Below are positions 30,906 to 42,906 of a DNA stretch of 64,000 nt, in pieces. The stretch comes from Mantis religiosa. Its lineage: Eukaryota; Arthropoda; Insecta; Mantodea; Mantidae. How positions within the stretch are numbered: the first letter of the stretch is position 1; each line of letters begins with the position of its first letter. The notes beneath the pieces were generated by a model. It made no database searches, was not told where the DNA came from, and worked only from the letters and a program-made list of their open reading frames with translations. A program made the translations under genes and the position numbers. The stretch lies in NCBI GenBank assembly GCA_030765055.1, contig CM060947.1:64758656-64822655 (forward strand), read 5' to 3'.

Positions 30906-32929
30906 TTTAGCAAATGTTTCTCCCTGGAGTTTGTCGGATAGTTCAAGAACACGTACTACCAGTGCAGGCTTCCCTTAAGGTGACCACTGGAGCTTCGGTA
31001 CTTTTGGGTTGAATAAGATATCAACGGATACGTTCAGTGTGGAAACGTTAGGGACCCCATACTTAAGAATACGTACAATAATTTTCTACCGATAACCTCA
31101 AAAGTCCGCTAAACTCTGGATGATGTTTGCACCTTAAAAATATTAAACATATCTGTAATCTTCCTCTGTTTTTATTCACATGTCGACTACCTCCTTAACC
31201 ATGGTTTTGTTTAACATTTCAAAGAATTCGCTCATATGAACTGAATTTTGGCACTTATTATTAAGTTTTATGAAATTTAAACAATGTGAAAGCTGTCATT
31301 AAAAGAAACTATTGAAGAACGTCATAGTTTGTGAAAGTGAAAACTGCAGAAAATCCACAATCCTCTAGCTGTAAATGAATATCAATATAAAAGACTATTA
31401 TATGAGATGTTATGTTGCCAAAAGAAAAAAATATTACAGTTTGTTTCCGGTTCAAATTATTTTGTTTGAAATATTTGACCTGCAAAACCAAACGAATATA
31501 ATTAAAATGTTTTAAACTTGGTCTGATAATTGTTCCACTTCCACTTTATACCGCTCTTATACAAGCAACTGTAGTGCTATTGAAGTAAAAGAAACAAAAC
31601 AAAACACACCTTTATTTGAACCTAGTACCTCACAAATGACAAGCGGAGGTTTCATCTATTCACTACCCAAAAAATCAGTGAATTTTGCAACAACACACAA
31701 GCCTGTCTAGACAGAGTATTCGAGTTAAATTACAGAGGACACCGGGAATGTTATCGTCTGTAGGGTCCTTCAAAAGCAGTCGGAATTGACGATCCATTAT
31801 TTTTTCACTTGACCCTACGTTTTCCACTCATGCGTGTGTTGGTATGTACATGCTATCTAGCAGTGTCACTGTATTACAGCAAGTGTCAACCCGTAAGCGC
31901 AAGTGAGAATCCTGTCTAGAATTTCCTTTTCGTAACAGATATAGTATAGATTAATCAATAAACCTTACAGTAAACTAAAGCTGGAACACTGCACATATCG
32001 GTGGATATAACTTTATAACTATTAAGCTCTACAAAACTTCTTCTTTACTTCCATATGGCTAATGTGGCTGTATGACCCTTTAAAGTATGTAATATAAAAA
32101 TTTAAATATGGTTTATAGGCCTACAAAGGTTTAAAGTTTGCCAAAACTAAGGTGAGAAAAACCATTCAAGATGTGCCTTAGGAATATTCAAATATTAAAC
32201 TTGTTCCAAAGGAACAGAAACAAAGGAGAACCTGTATTGCCTTTATGCCTTTTATACAGCATAAAACGCAGAAGTCTGGTAACAAACTGGTAATAAAATT
32301 CTAATTTTCCAAACACATTTCCAAACTAGTAAGAGAATTAAAGTTTTGTTGAGTTGAATTCACATGACCACCTCTATTCTTGTGCAAACTATTGATACAA
32401 ACACTTATTCTTCGAGTTTGGGTTTATTGAGATAAACATTAGCAGAAAGTTTCTAATTGCTATCTTTTGTTTAGAGTGGAGAATAGTTTTGGAATACAGT
32501 AGACTTTAAGCGATAGTCAAATATTTTAAAACTGGTCTCATACGGTGACGTCGAAATTCCGTTCTACTTGCACGGCCAACAAGTAAAATTAAGATTTGCC
32601 ATTTGAGATAATATAAGTATTGGAAAATTGATAAAAAAACAAGAAATACCTCCTAAACTGTTTGGACACTTCACTCCAAACACACATACAATAGTATTTT
32701 AGAAAATATGTCTTTTAACGAGATCCACATATTCTATGAATTGAGGTTTTTTGTGTTTTACCGTTTATACAAGGTCATCCAGAATGAAGGGGATTCTGAA
32801 TACATTCCAATAAACTCTAGACATACATTTTATTGGTCATGAAAGTATCTTAAACATGTGGCATTTTACCGACGTTAATTCAGAAAATCAAGCTTTTCAA
32901 TTTTTTTTGTTTTGTTTTGCTTTTTACCA
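30906..32929. other. AT-rich DNA, nothing recognised
   Basis: No supported gene or repeat in about 2 kb. Confidence 0.55.
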
Positions 32930-33262
32930 CTGGCGCGACAGTCCTTAGAGGGCCAAGGCCTACCAACCCAACTGCCGGCCTCACGCCCACTTACGCACGA
33001 CAGAGGTGGACCATCATCCAACCGATACGGGGAGCAGTTGTGGTCAGCATTTCGGCATCCTCCAGCCGGAATGTTGGTTTTCGTGACCAGGGCCGCTTAC
33101 CTAGCGTAAGCTCCTCTCTTTCCTCACGATGCTGAGTGGGCATCTATCCTATACCCGGGACACGAAATCCCCACCACATGGGTGGGATCGAACTTGGGCC
33201 GCTTTGCTTGGCCAGGGACCAAGGCATGCAGCCTTAGTCCGCTACGCCACGGCGCAGGATTT
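32930..33262 (-). repeat. tRNA-derived SINE (family D, copy 2)
   Basis: Minus-strand head GCGCCGTGGCGTAGCGGACT with B box AAGTTCGATCCCACCC (about 33195-33180), then a GC-richer body of about 250 bp. The several open frames at 32912-33135 are inside it. Confidence 0.75.
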
Positions 33263-33371
33263 TTCAAAATTTGTTCTGTGCAAAGGAAAGATTTGTTGAG
33301 GATTTTCTTGAAAATCTCAATGTTACTTTGGAAATAAGTAACTGAAAATACCTCCTTTGTTACTTCACAAT

Positions 33372-33372
<1 letters not shown>

Positions 33373-33419
<47 letters not shown>
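33373..33419. repeat. Poly(T) tract, 47 bp
   Basis: Uninterrupted T run. May be the poly(A) tail of a minus-strand retroposed sequence, but no body was identified next to it. Confidence 0.95.
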
Positions 33420-33420
<1 letters not shown>

Positions 33421-35599
33421 TATTTTAATTTTCCTGTTCACACACAGACACACTTACAACCTTCTTCTAATAATACTTTAGAGATCCTAAAATGTGTATG
33501 AAATTCCATTACTCCCCTAACTGTTCTAAGTACGTAACAGATGAAGTGAATGTTTTAATATAGTATTAAAATGTTTATAATATATCACTTCTAACGTTCC
33601 ACAAATATGACTGGATAAGATGTTGATTATGATGATGTTGACGGTGATATGAAGACTGAGAGGACCTACAACTTCTACAGTGGTGTACAAATCTCCTTGG
33701 ATCCTGGAGGTACTTCCCTAAAGCTACTCAGAGGCTAAACTTTTCATTGTGTCGATCTAAGTGCAACCTCTCCCACAAAGCCAAGGAGTGAAACACGGAC
33801 CTACACTTCGAGGACCGCAAACAATGCTACTGATTTTCAACAGATTGTTGTCCTTGACAATGTTCACCATCAGTCCCTTTCTTTAAGAAAAATTAAACAT
33901 CTAGTCCTTAACCTTCCGCCAGTAAAATAAACATGAATTGATACCCATGTATAATAAGTACGTACATGTAATCAATTCTTGAGGATATTTGGTAATCTCA
34001 TCTCATGGAATCAAAAAGCAGTGGCATGCATACAGAGCCGATTAACACCCTATAATTATAGGTTGCAACGATAAGGATATATTACCAAAATGCATTGATC
34101 TCCCTAAAATGTAGCAACCCAGTCAGTTCATATTTTACTCGCTACTGTGTTGTGGGCTACTTTTTCACGCAAGCATAGATATATTTTCATAGAGGAGTAT
34201 CTTTGCTTGATTTTAAGCTTGGACATCAAGTTTAAACACACAATTGTCAAGTTTTCGGGTATAACCTAATTTGACCCAGCGATGAATGGATCCATTCAAA
34301 TGTCAGAACAGCTTTAGAAATTATCAATGATAGTAATTAAATCATTTTATATGGTACTTTTCTTTCGAATTTTAATTATTTATTGTTAATTATGCACTCG
34401 ATATATAATTTCCTAAACATTCATATTTGTGAACCTAAAGAACATTTAATTTGAACTTCTAAATTCACACTAAGTTGAGCGTTGCAATGGATTTTTGTCA
34501 TAAAAAGTCACACAGTAGAAAACATAATGAATTTGTAATGCAGGAAAACATTTTACTGTATCTTAAGCGATGATAAGGTAAAAGTAAAAGGCAAAAGTAG
34601 AAGTGAAAGTAAAAAGTAGAAAATAAAATCATGAATGTGGACTATGCACGTGGTAACGTGGAGACCTAAACGGCCTAAAGCTGAAAATTGATACATCGCC
34701 AAAACATTTAAAAACAATCAAAATTACAAGTTTTCATTAAGGGCATTAAAATGAGTGTCTGAAATACAATGAAAAACATGAAGAAATATTGCGAACATTA
34801 ATGAGGAGGATTGAGCGAGGTGGTGCTATTGTAGTAACATGACCCAGACTTCCATCCCCCCCGCCTTTGTCACTAAGCAAATGTTGGGTTTGATTCTGTG
34901 CTCCTTTCCTTTGTCATTTTGCTCAGTTGTATCCTTTGAAGTGTGGTTGTCAGCGCCGTATTTCTGGAGGATGTGAACCTATTGCACAAATGCGTAAGCT
35001 ATGTAACTATGTAAAACTCCGTTCAAATTGATAGTTTTGCCTGAAGACAATCTCCTCAAATGAGATTGTACGTTTCTGGGCCTTGCTGGCACCGCCCTCT
35101 GCCGAACTGTGGTCTTTGCGTCAACCCTTCTCCCTGGAAGGTTTAATAATCATTATAGGTCCCTCTGGGATTGCGATCGAGGTGTCCCTCTTCCACTTCT
35201 TCAATCACAGTCACAAAGGAGAACGAGGTTTGCATGTCTCGAAACAATGAAAAATGTCACCTTTTTGCTATTTGGAATGAGTTTTTTCCGTTCTGCAGTC
35301 GTTGACCAATTCCCCAGGCTGCCAAAAAGATAAAGTGATACTAAAAGCACCTGTTCCTTCCTGCAATATCTCATAACTTCGTCCAAAGTATTGCAAAGTC
35401 CTTTAGTCACAATATTCAGTATTGAGATTTGTTCTGCGTGAAAACTTTCAATGAAAGCACACATATGTTAAATAATAACTTTCGCTCTTAAAGCTTAAAA
35501 CGGGAGTCAACGGTCAAATAGGTGTTTGAGGGTATCATAACAGCCTTTATGTATGTTTATATTTTATGTACAGCGTAATCATATTTAATATACTAAGTT
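33420..35599. other. AT-rich DNA; weak SINE-like stretch near 34805-34930
   Basis: A phrase GTTGGGTTTGATTCTGTGC at about 34884 resembles a worn B box. A purine-rich AAAGT-type stretch is at about 34578-34628. Nothing else recognised. Confidence 0.45.
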
Positions 35600-35960
35600 T
35601 ATGCATATGCATAAAAAGAGGTTCAGAAACATGGACAATGATGGAACTATATATACAAACAGTAGAAATAAAGTTCCTTAGAAGCATAGCTGGATATAAA
35701 AGACTAGACAAAGAATAACAGTTAAAAGTAATTGAATAAAAAAGTAGTAGAATATAGAACCTACTGGAAGCAGCATCTAGATAGAATGGAACAAAATGGA
35801 ATAGAAAACTAGCATATAATTACCAACTACAAGGACGAAGAATCTTAGGAAGACCGAGGAAAATATGGGAGGATCAAGACTTTGGAGTCGGAACAGGCTA
35901 AATAGCGTAAACCGTGTTTGAGGAGGAGAAGAAGATAACGAAGAAGAATAAAGAGAAATA
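35600..35960 (+). pseudogene. Non-LTR retrotransposon ORF2 C-terminal fragment
   Basis: Plus-strand frames show GSETWTMMELYIQTVEIKF, then LRSIAG and RLDKE, and later GRRILGRPRKIWEDQ with FGVGTG. This is the same C-terminal layout as 4900-5275 (GSET, LRS, GTGD), followed by an AAG-rich stretch (35920-35955) like that element's tail. Two stops fall in the middle. Confidence 0.75.
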
Positions 35961-36949
35961 GCCTAAAATATCAGGTCTGCAAATTGTATTTTTCCTGTTG
36001 TTGATAAGCAAAACCTTTGAGTATAAAATAGAAAGGGAAACAAATGCAGTTGAGCAACTATTCATTTATTTCTATAGTTAAACAATAAAGTGTCGTAAGA
36101 CGAAGAAGTACGTCAGTAAATACATGGTTTGCATTCGTTACTTTAAGAAACGACTTCAAAAACTGTGTACGGTGGTACCTCTATCCCACATCCCCCTTAT
36201 ATCCTATAATTCCTCTCGCTCGATGTGAGGGAACAAACTCTTTGCCACGAGGGAACAATTCAAGGTTATATTGTATGGAAATTATGCATACCAATCCAGA
36301 AGCGACGCCAGGGATGAAGGGGAATGAGACAAACTAAGGTTCCATGAATGAAAATTCAGAGCAGAAAGAGACCGTAAGCATACACAAATAGACTAAGCTA
36401 ACTTTTGGATTTTCAAAAACCGACAGGGATTTTAAGGTACTTTACTTTTTTGTTACTGTAGCTTAGATAACAATGAAATTTGCCTCCAAGATCTTCTCCA
36501 TTTCTTCTTTTATTTTTCCTCCTTCTTCTCTTTATTATGTTTGTCTTCACACGGAGTCAGATGGACACTTATACTTCCACTGGTCACTAGTGAACCTTGT
36601 TCCGTCTGCTCTAACGTATCCATAAAAGTTTTGTTTATTTCTTCCGTGGATGTTATTCTATCTCTTATATCACATTCTCTTCTTATATCTTTATTCTTTT
36701 CTTCCTACTTCCCTTAGTGCATTCCTCTAATTTATTCCCCTTTCTATTCCATACATTAACACAGCTTGTCACAGTTTTAAACACTGTAAATATTCTGACC
36801 CACTTATAGTAAGTAAAGAATTTATTGCATATATTCGATGTTGAAATTTCAACGGAAAGACATCCCTTTAGAGTTCTTTAATCTACAAAAGAATATATAA
36901 TTGGAAATGGTGGACACGCGTACGTGAGCGTTTGTGAGTGTGCATGTAC
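35961..36949. other. AT-rich DNA, nothing recognised
   Basis: A pyrimidine-rich stretch is at about 36495-36545. No gene. Confidence 0.5.
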
Positions 36950-37445
36950 AACTTATGCCGGATACCTACTACTACTAGGGGTTTTTCGGTGTATGCACAA
37001 CCAGGGCTGCTTCAGGGTTTATTTCGCCCTCTTCAGCCAAAATGTATTTATTTTTTGAGTGAGGTAGAGGCTTTTTTGTGACAGCAGGCTTTTTTTGGTG
37101 AGGTATTTATTTATTTATTATTTATTCTGTTGCATTAATGTTGTGGTACAGATAGAGATGGAGGTAGAGGTTTAAGCTAGATTTGTGGTCATTCTGAGAA
37201 GTAGGTCTAGACGTTCTTGTATTCGCTCTTGCTCATCTTCGATGTTTTCTTCATATTCTTTGATGATGGTAAATAGAGGTGGGTCACCTAGGATGGTTCT
37301 TTTATGCTCGTGTACTGGTCTGAATTGCTTTGCATTTTCAGTGAGTCTTTGTCTATGTGGTCGGTCCTTAGCATTTTGCAGTAAGTGTATTTTTGATTTC
37401 CCCTGTGAAGCAGAAACCTCGGGTTCCAAGAGGGAAAAGATAACT
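36950..37445 (-). pseudogene. Probable 3' end of a Jockey-like LINE (ORF C-terminus plus 3' UTR)
   Basis: The minus frame 37429-37172 encodes a charged helical tail with KQFRPVHEHKRT and LGDPPLFTIIKEYEE. It ends in a stop followed by about 220 bp of 3' UTR-like DNA to a CTA/TAG trinucleotide repeat near 36969. I think it belongs with the Jockey-like RT at 38515-39718 on the same strand, but the piece between is missing or replaced, so this is inference. The upstream hydrophobic frame (to 37772) is not credible as a protein. Confidence 0.4.
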
Positions 37446-37896
37446 AGAAACTAATACAACAGTAGAGATCATAAATAAGCATAATGGGAATAAAAAGGGA
37501 ATAAGTGATATAAGAAACAAAGTTAAAAAGAATATTCGAAATAGCAATATAGTATAAATGAAGGAAAAATTGGACAGGAGTTGCTTCTGAGCACATAGAC
37601 AAGGCAGGAAACAGAACAATAGAACCAACATCAAGACGACAGTAAGGTATGCGAAGTATAAGGAAAACTCAGCCAAGCATGATAGAATACCGTTATGACG
37701 CTGAGAGGTCATACAACCCAGAGGGGCGGAGAATATTACTGCTGCATAGGAAAGACATACGGAGGTGACCAATAAGAGAAAATTAAAGAAATAAACCCTG
37801 CCAATAAAATGTAGAGTAAACCACGTGATAGGTGTAAAATAGGAAAGGAATAGAAAATGGGCGGTGATAGGCGAGGAAAGCTAGCAGAGAAGCTGA
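37446..37896. other. AT-rich DNA between LINE pieces, nothing recognised
   Basis: No motif; not alignable with other regions of the window. Confidence 0.45.
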
Positions 37897-38149
37897 AAAT
37901 ACGACGGGGGAAAGAGCGTTACTCTGGTACTGAATACGACGGGGAGAAGACGTGTTATTGGAAGGTTACTCTGGTACTGAACACGACGGGGAGAAGACGT
38001 GTTATTGGAAGGTTACTCTGGTACGGAAGACGACGGGGAGAAGACGTGTTGTTGGGAACGTTACTCTGGTACTGAATACGACGGGGAGAAGACGTGTTAT
38101 TGGAAGGTTACTCTGGTACTGAATACGACGGGGAGAAGACGCGTTATTG
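37897..38149 (+). repeat. 47-bp minisatellite, about 5.4 units
   Basis: Units start at 37917, 37964, 38011, 38059 and 38106; one is 48 bp. Each has TTACTCTGGTACTGAATACG followed by ACGGGGAGAAGACGTG and TTATTGGAA. A partial unit precedes at about 37897. Because 47 is not a multiple of 3, the repeat reads in a new frame each unit, so the open frames over it are not a protein repeat. Confidence 0.95.
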
Positions 38150-38514
38150 TGATAAAAGTAGGATCCGATGTCGCAGTCCGACTTAGAGTTATGGTTTTGA
38201 AGATAGTGCAAATATAGGGAATAAAAGAGAGTTCGCAAAGCAACGTAAAAAACATCGTAAAGGGGAAAGGAAAAATTAGGAAGACAACGCAAGTGTTAGC
38301 AAGAGAGTTACGAGAGCCAGGTTAAAGAAAAATAAAGGAATTGAGAGACGGTCAACACGACTTTTCATAACCGAACCCTGAGAAAGAGATCCCAGCTCAC
38401 CGACAATTAGACAAAACACCAACCTTTCCATCTCACAGTCAAACCTTTCATACTCCATCCCTAACCAAGCACACAAAAGGACAACGAACCGAAAAAGAAC
38501 CCACACCACCTGTT
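38150..38514. other. Nothing recognised
   Basis: Short spacer between the minisatellite and the LINE; no motif. Confidence 0.4.
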
Positions 38515-39718
38515 ATGGGTATGGTTTTGGATATGTCGTGCATTTCCTTATTTTTTGACCAATGTGGTAGTTTTAATGATATTCTTAAGCATCTTCTTTC
38601 AAAACATGCAATTCTTTTTTGACCGTTTGAGCTGTGATTGCCCATAGTGCTATTGCAGCATTACTAAACTATTGTTTTGTGCAGTTGTATGAGGGTTTTT
38701 TGGTGTTAGTCCCTCTTTCCCTGTTCTGGATAGGAGTATTAAGCATGTAGTTGCGACTTTTGCAGTTTGGAGTTTTTTATATAGTGTGTTTTGTTGTTTA
38801 ATTTTATCGTTAATGTCACTCCTAGGTACGTTATTTCATTTTGGGCTTTTATCATATGTCTGTTATACTTTATCACAGTATTTTTATGTTTCTGTTTGTT
38901 TTGTCTGTGGAAAATTATGTATTGGGGTTTTTTCAGCGTTTATTGAGGTTCTCCATTTGTTCGCCCAATTATTAAAGGTTTGTAGCTGTTCTTCTTAGCA
39001 CTTTTTTAATTTTGCTTTGGTGTATGGGTTGAGGTTTGTCGGCTGTGAAGATTATATATAGTAGTCCGGATATTGCGCTTCCATCTGGGATGCCCGCATC
39101 TAGTTTTATGGGATTTGACAATTGTCCATTAATATTGATTTGGGCAGTTCTATTTGATAGGAAGCTTGATGTCCATCTAACTATATATTCTGGAATTTCC
39201 ATTCTCTCCATTTTGTATAATAAACCATTTACCCGGCATTTGTCAAAAGCTCCTGGCATGTTGTGGTAAATCCACGACTAGTTTTTTGTTTTATTTCGGA
39301 GATAACTCTTAACAGTTGGTTTTGAATTGTTATGTTTGATCTGTAGCCAGCTTGAGTTTCAGGTATGAGGTTTCTACTTGCTAAGAAGTTGTTGAGTTTT
39401 TTAACGATAATTTTTTTTCTCCACTATTTTGGATAAGGTTGCTGTCAAGGAGATTGGTCTATAGTTTTTATGGTTTGTGTTAGTATTTCCAGGTTTCTCA
39501 AGTAGAATGAGGTGGGCTCTCTTCCAGATTTGAGGGTGATAACCGTTTCGTAGTATTATGTTGTAGAGAGTAACAATTCTCTTCATCATTGCATGTGGAA
39601 TGTTTTTGAGCATTGTGTAATTAATGGTGTCTGGTCCTGGTGCTGATTTGCCTTGGTATGTCGGATAAGTGCCAAACTTGGCATCTAAGGTCCATTCTAT
39701 TAAAGAGGTGACACAAAG
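38515..39718 (-). pseudogene. Jockey-like non-LTR retrotransposon reverse transcriptase fragment
   Basis: On minus from 39718: the RT entry GKSAPGPD (about 39650), NGYHPQIWKRAHLILLEKPG, NYRPISL (about 39455), then after frame changes LLYKMERMEIPEY, SSFLSNR and GIPDGSAISGLLY (about 39075), the RT fingers and palm. The catalytic YADD box should follow but the sequence jumps from QPIHQ to LQTFNNWANKW, so it is deleted. Downstream NAEKT, the MIKAQNEITYLG motif (about 38830) and KKLQTAK continue to the connection domain. Multiple frameshifts. Its upstream end is cut by the solo LTR at 39723. Confidence 0.85.
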
Positions 39719-39722
39719 ATAT

Positions 39723-40164
39723 TGTGACTCTGTGGGTTCGCGAAATTAAAAGTCCAATTGCACAAACTCAAAATGTTCCTTATTTCCACCATTACGATTC
39801 ACCAGTACGTCCGTCACAGTTCCACTGCACGCTCACAGTTACGTACACTGTTCCGATGCACTACACAGTCTTCTCGTCCGTACACTAGCACGGTGCTCTT
39901 ACGCTGCTCACCAAACACTGACTGAACTCACTCACTGCAGCCCTTTTTATAGGAATATCGCTGTTTTCTCGAAGTCTCTCGTTTCAGTGAATCACCGCGA
40001 AGGTTCCAGACGGCAGGGGAAGGGGGAAGAGGCGGCCAGCGACAAGTGACACTTCCCTAATCATCCCCCAGTTAGTGACTGAGATAAATGGGTGGGTGTG
40101 GCCCAGATGCCTCTGGTCCCTTACTCAGCTGTCGTTGGTCGTGCTTTCCGATAATTGGGTGACA
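39723..40164 (-). mobile_element. Solo LTR of an LTR retrotransposon (copy 2)
   Basis: A 442-bp minus-strand copy of the LTR at 4285-4786. On minus it begins TGTCACCCAATTATCG and ends GAGTCACA, flanked on both sides by ATAT (39719-39722, 40165-40168). It shares TATA (39951-39945 on minus), initiator TCAGTC (39925-39920) and GTTTGTGCAATTGGAC. It sits at the upstream edge of the Jockey-like RT. It is shorter than copy 1 by internal gaps. Confidence 0.85.
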
Positions 40165-40168
40165 ATAT

Positions 40169-42904
40169 TCAAGAACATACCCTATTTCAAACTTCCTCAT
40201 ACTTGAAACAGTCTTGGATTTTTTTTATTTTACTTTTATTTTATCGAACATATTGAATATATTAAAACAGTAATATTGGAAATAAAATGTAAAAAAAGCA
40301 TTTAAATAAATAAGGCCCCTCAACAAAGCTTGTTCATCGAATTTTTCAACTGAACAATGTTAGAAGGAACGTTTTATGTAAATTTATGTGATATAATTAT
40401 GGATAAGTGAGAAAACAAAAGAGCCATGGAAAACGTTGCTCACTAAGGAAGTCAAACTATATTATGTTATCGTAAAAAATACATAACGTTGGCGATAAGG
40501 AAGATTTCCGTAACAAGATTGAAGAAAAACTGGACATAGTCTTTTTGGTAAAGCAAAATTATTATGTACAAAATATGGTGTTCATTTTTATCTGTGATTT
40601 TCCTGCTCAAAATTTGACGTCATCAATAGCATTGCTGATGGAGCGAGTTTATATACTATTACCCTAGCGGCTTGCGATCGTACTTGATATACTGACAGCA
40701 ACTATGAGGCCTCCATCTAGCGGCAGGTATATACACTGTATGTGAGAATTGGGTCTGCCCGCGTAATATAAAGGTACGTAATTTCGCCTGGTGCGTAAAT
40801 ACGATAACTGCTTTTAGCAAACGATATACTATAATGCAGTGCACTGCAAAGCTAGTTATGCAGCCATAAAATTATACCATGAAGAATATACGAAATTATA
40901 GGTCAATAAACACTTATTTCACAATGAGAATCTGTTTTTCTGTTATAGTACACATATATGCATATTGTAAACCTGTCACATAAAATAGAAATATTCCATT
41001 CGATCTTAAATATCTTTTATCGTCCACAGTTTCCTCAATGTAAGTTTATTACAAACCAGAAAATTAGCAGAACATGTTCTGGGAATGCAAAATAAATTAG
41101 TGTTACAATAAGTTCAAAGCTTTTATCGAGGTCTAAACAAGAAAATAACTCGATTACATAGTTTTATGTGTCCATTTTCTTATATTTCCTTTCTCTCTTC
41201 CCCTTAAACACTGTATTGCAAGAAGGTATGCTTGAGGCCTTTCTGTCATAACATTATATATTGCTTCTAGATAGCCACTTTATAGCGTCCAGTGTCTCTC
41301 TTTTCGCGAATAACTGAACATTTATCTTGGAAATATTTGATTCACCTATTTGTTTTAAAGGATATAAGGATACCAACATTAATAAAGAAATTTTAATCAA
41401 ACGTGAGAATGACAAAACTGTATATCGTATACCGATAAAACGTAAGACATTTATGTTGCAAACAAATGTATGTCAATTTGATGGTACCTGGACACTTTTG
41501 TCAACGTTATACTCCGACGGACTTGTCTGAATGCCGGATAGTGTTTTATAAACTCCTTTATGCAGCGGTTTAAATTATTTTTATATGTCGCACCAATTTT
41601 AATTCCGGTACGAAAGTAACATTCAACCATGTACACGTGGTGGTCAGTGTTCATATCCAGGGGAAGCTGGTTGTATTAGTTACTAGAGCAACCAGACTTA
41701 GAGCGCTGTAATTTTCTTACTGTTCCGCAAAAAATACCGCTTCTTCTCCTTAGAGGGCACTATGACTTCAAAATAGACTTACCAGTAAACTATGACGTCA
41801 TTCTTACTCAATCGGAGGGCGGATAATAACGAATAACAGTAAACACTATGTAAATGAAATATGTCTTAAATACATTTTAAATGTTTTTAAAACAAAGTGC
41901 AAACTTCAATATAATACAGGAAGTGTTATTTTAGAATAAGGCTAATATAAATAAACATATAATCATTGATCCTAGAACATGGCTTGTGAACTAATGGTCA
42001 AATACTCGACGGCTGTTGCCAGACCAAGGAAAGGACAATAAAAGGCACAAAATACCAATTATCTACCGAGGAATTTATTCACTAATTTGGCAAACCACCA
42101 ATCGCAAATTGAAATACAATCGTCATCAAATTTGCTAACCAACGCAATCATACAGTTCTTCATTCGGAAGGAAATTTATACATATAATCTCTTGTGATTT
42201 GTAAACATTAAATGACATACGGCAATATGTTATACAAAAACTGAATATATCAGAACTTATTTCAAATTCACAACTTGTTTTAAATATCACTTTTCCATCA
42301 GCCATTTCCAAAATATCCATTATTACTGGTTCCCAATACATTATAGCTACTTGTTCTATTTAAGTTCTTGCGAGACTGCATGTTAAAGGCATGAGCATAG
42401 TCCAGTTCTTAAACATTTAACTCCCGCTATTCCTTTTTTGTCTGAAAAAAAATGCGTAAAGAGCTATTTTAGCAAAAAACATGCGTCATTTAAAATGAAC
42501 TAGATAGGAAAATAAGCTTTTATAAGAAGAACTAATATACTCGGCAATAAAAATAGACAGAGTATAATCTATCGCATGAAATTCTTGTTCTATTTTCTCT
42601 TTCCAGCTCACTATGTACTTCAAATAGCGTAAACAATTAATAAATTATGGTTTAATGCGATGTCCATAGAGACTACAAGCACGACAACATGTTTGAATAT
42701 TAAATGTCGTCTGATGGGAGCGAGCATGGATTATAAACAAAGCTAAACAGATTAAAAATCAAGAATAGCTCAAATCGGAAATGTTATGTTTCGAAAATAT
42801 GAAAGTAAACATTTAGGATCGTGATAGACGTTTTTGGACAAATAAAACACAGTGTAAAACCACTAGTATGCATTAATTTCTTTTATTTACTTACTTTTTG
42901 AAAT
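40169..42904. other. AT-rich DNA, nothing recognised
   Basis: About 2.7 kb with no motif-bearing frame and no match to the repeats of the window. Confidence 0.55.
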
Positions 42905-42906
42905 TA

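Noticed and set aside
32912..33135. Two overlapping plus frames of 65 and 72 codons
   Set aside because: Both lie in the antisense of the family D SINE.
33124..33453. 109-codon frame with a long Lys run
   Set aside because: Reads through the 47-bp poly(T) tract and a SINE; no independent protein.
37368..37772. 134-codon hydrophobic minus frame resembling a membrane protein
   Set aside because: Hydrophobicity comes from T-rich antisense DNA; no conserved pattern, and its end overlaps the LINE-like frame.
37897..38149. CRISPR array
   Set aside because: Adjacent units with no spacers, in eukaryotic repeat-rich DNA; it is a minisatellite.
37857..38217. Repeat protein over the 47-bp minisatellite
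   Set aside because: Unit length is not a multiple of three, so each unit is read in a different frame.
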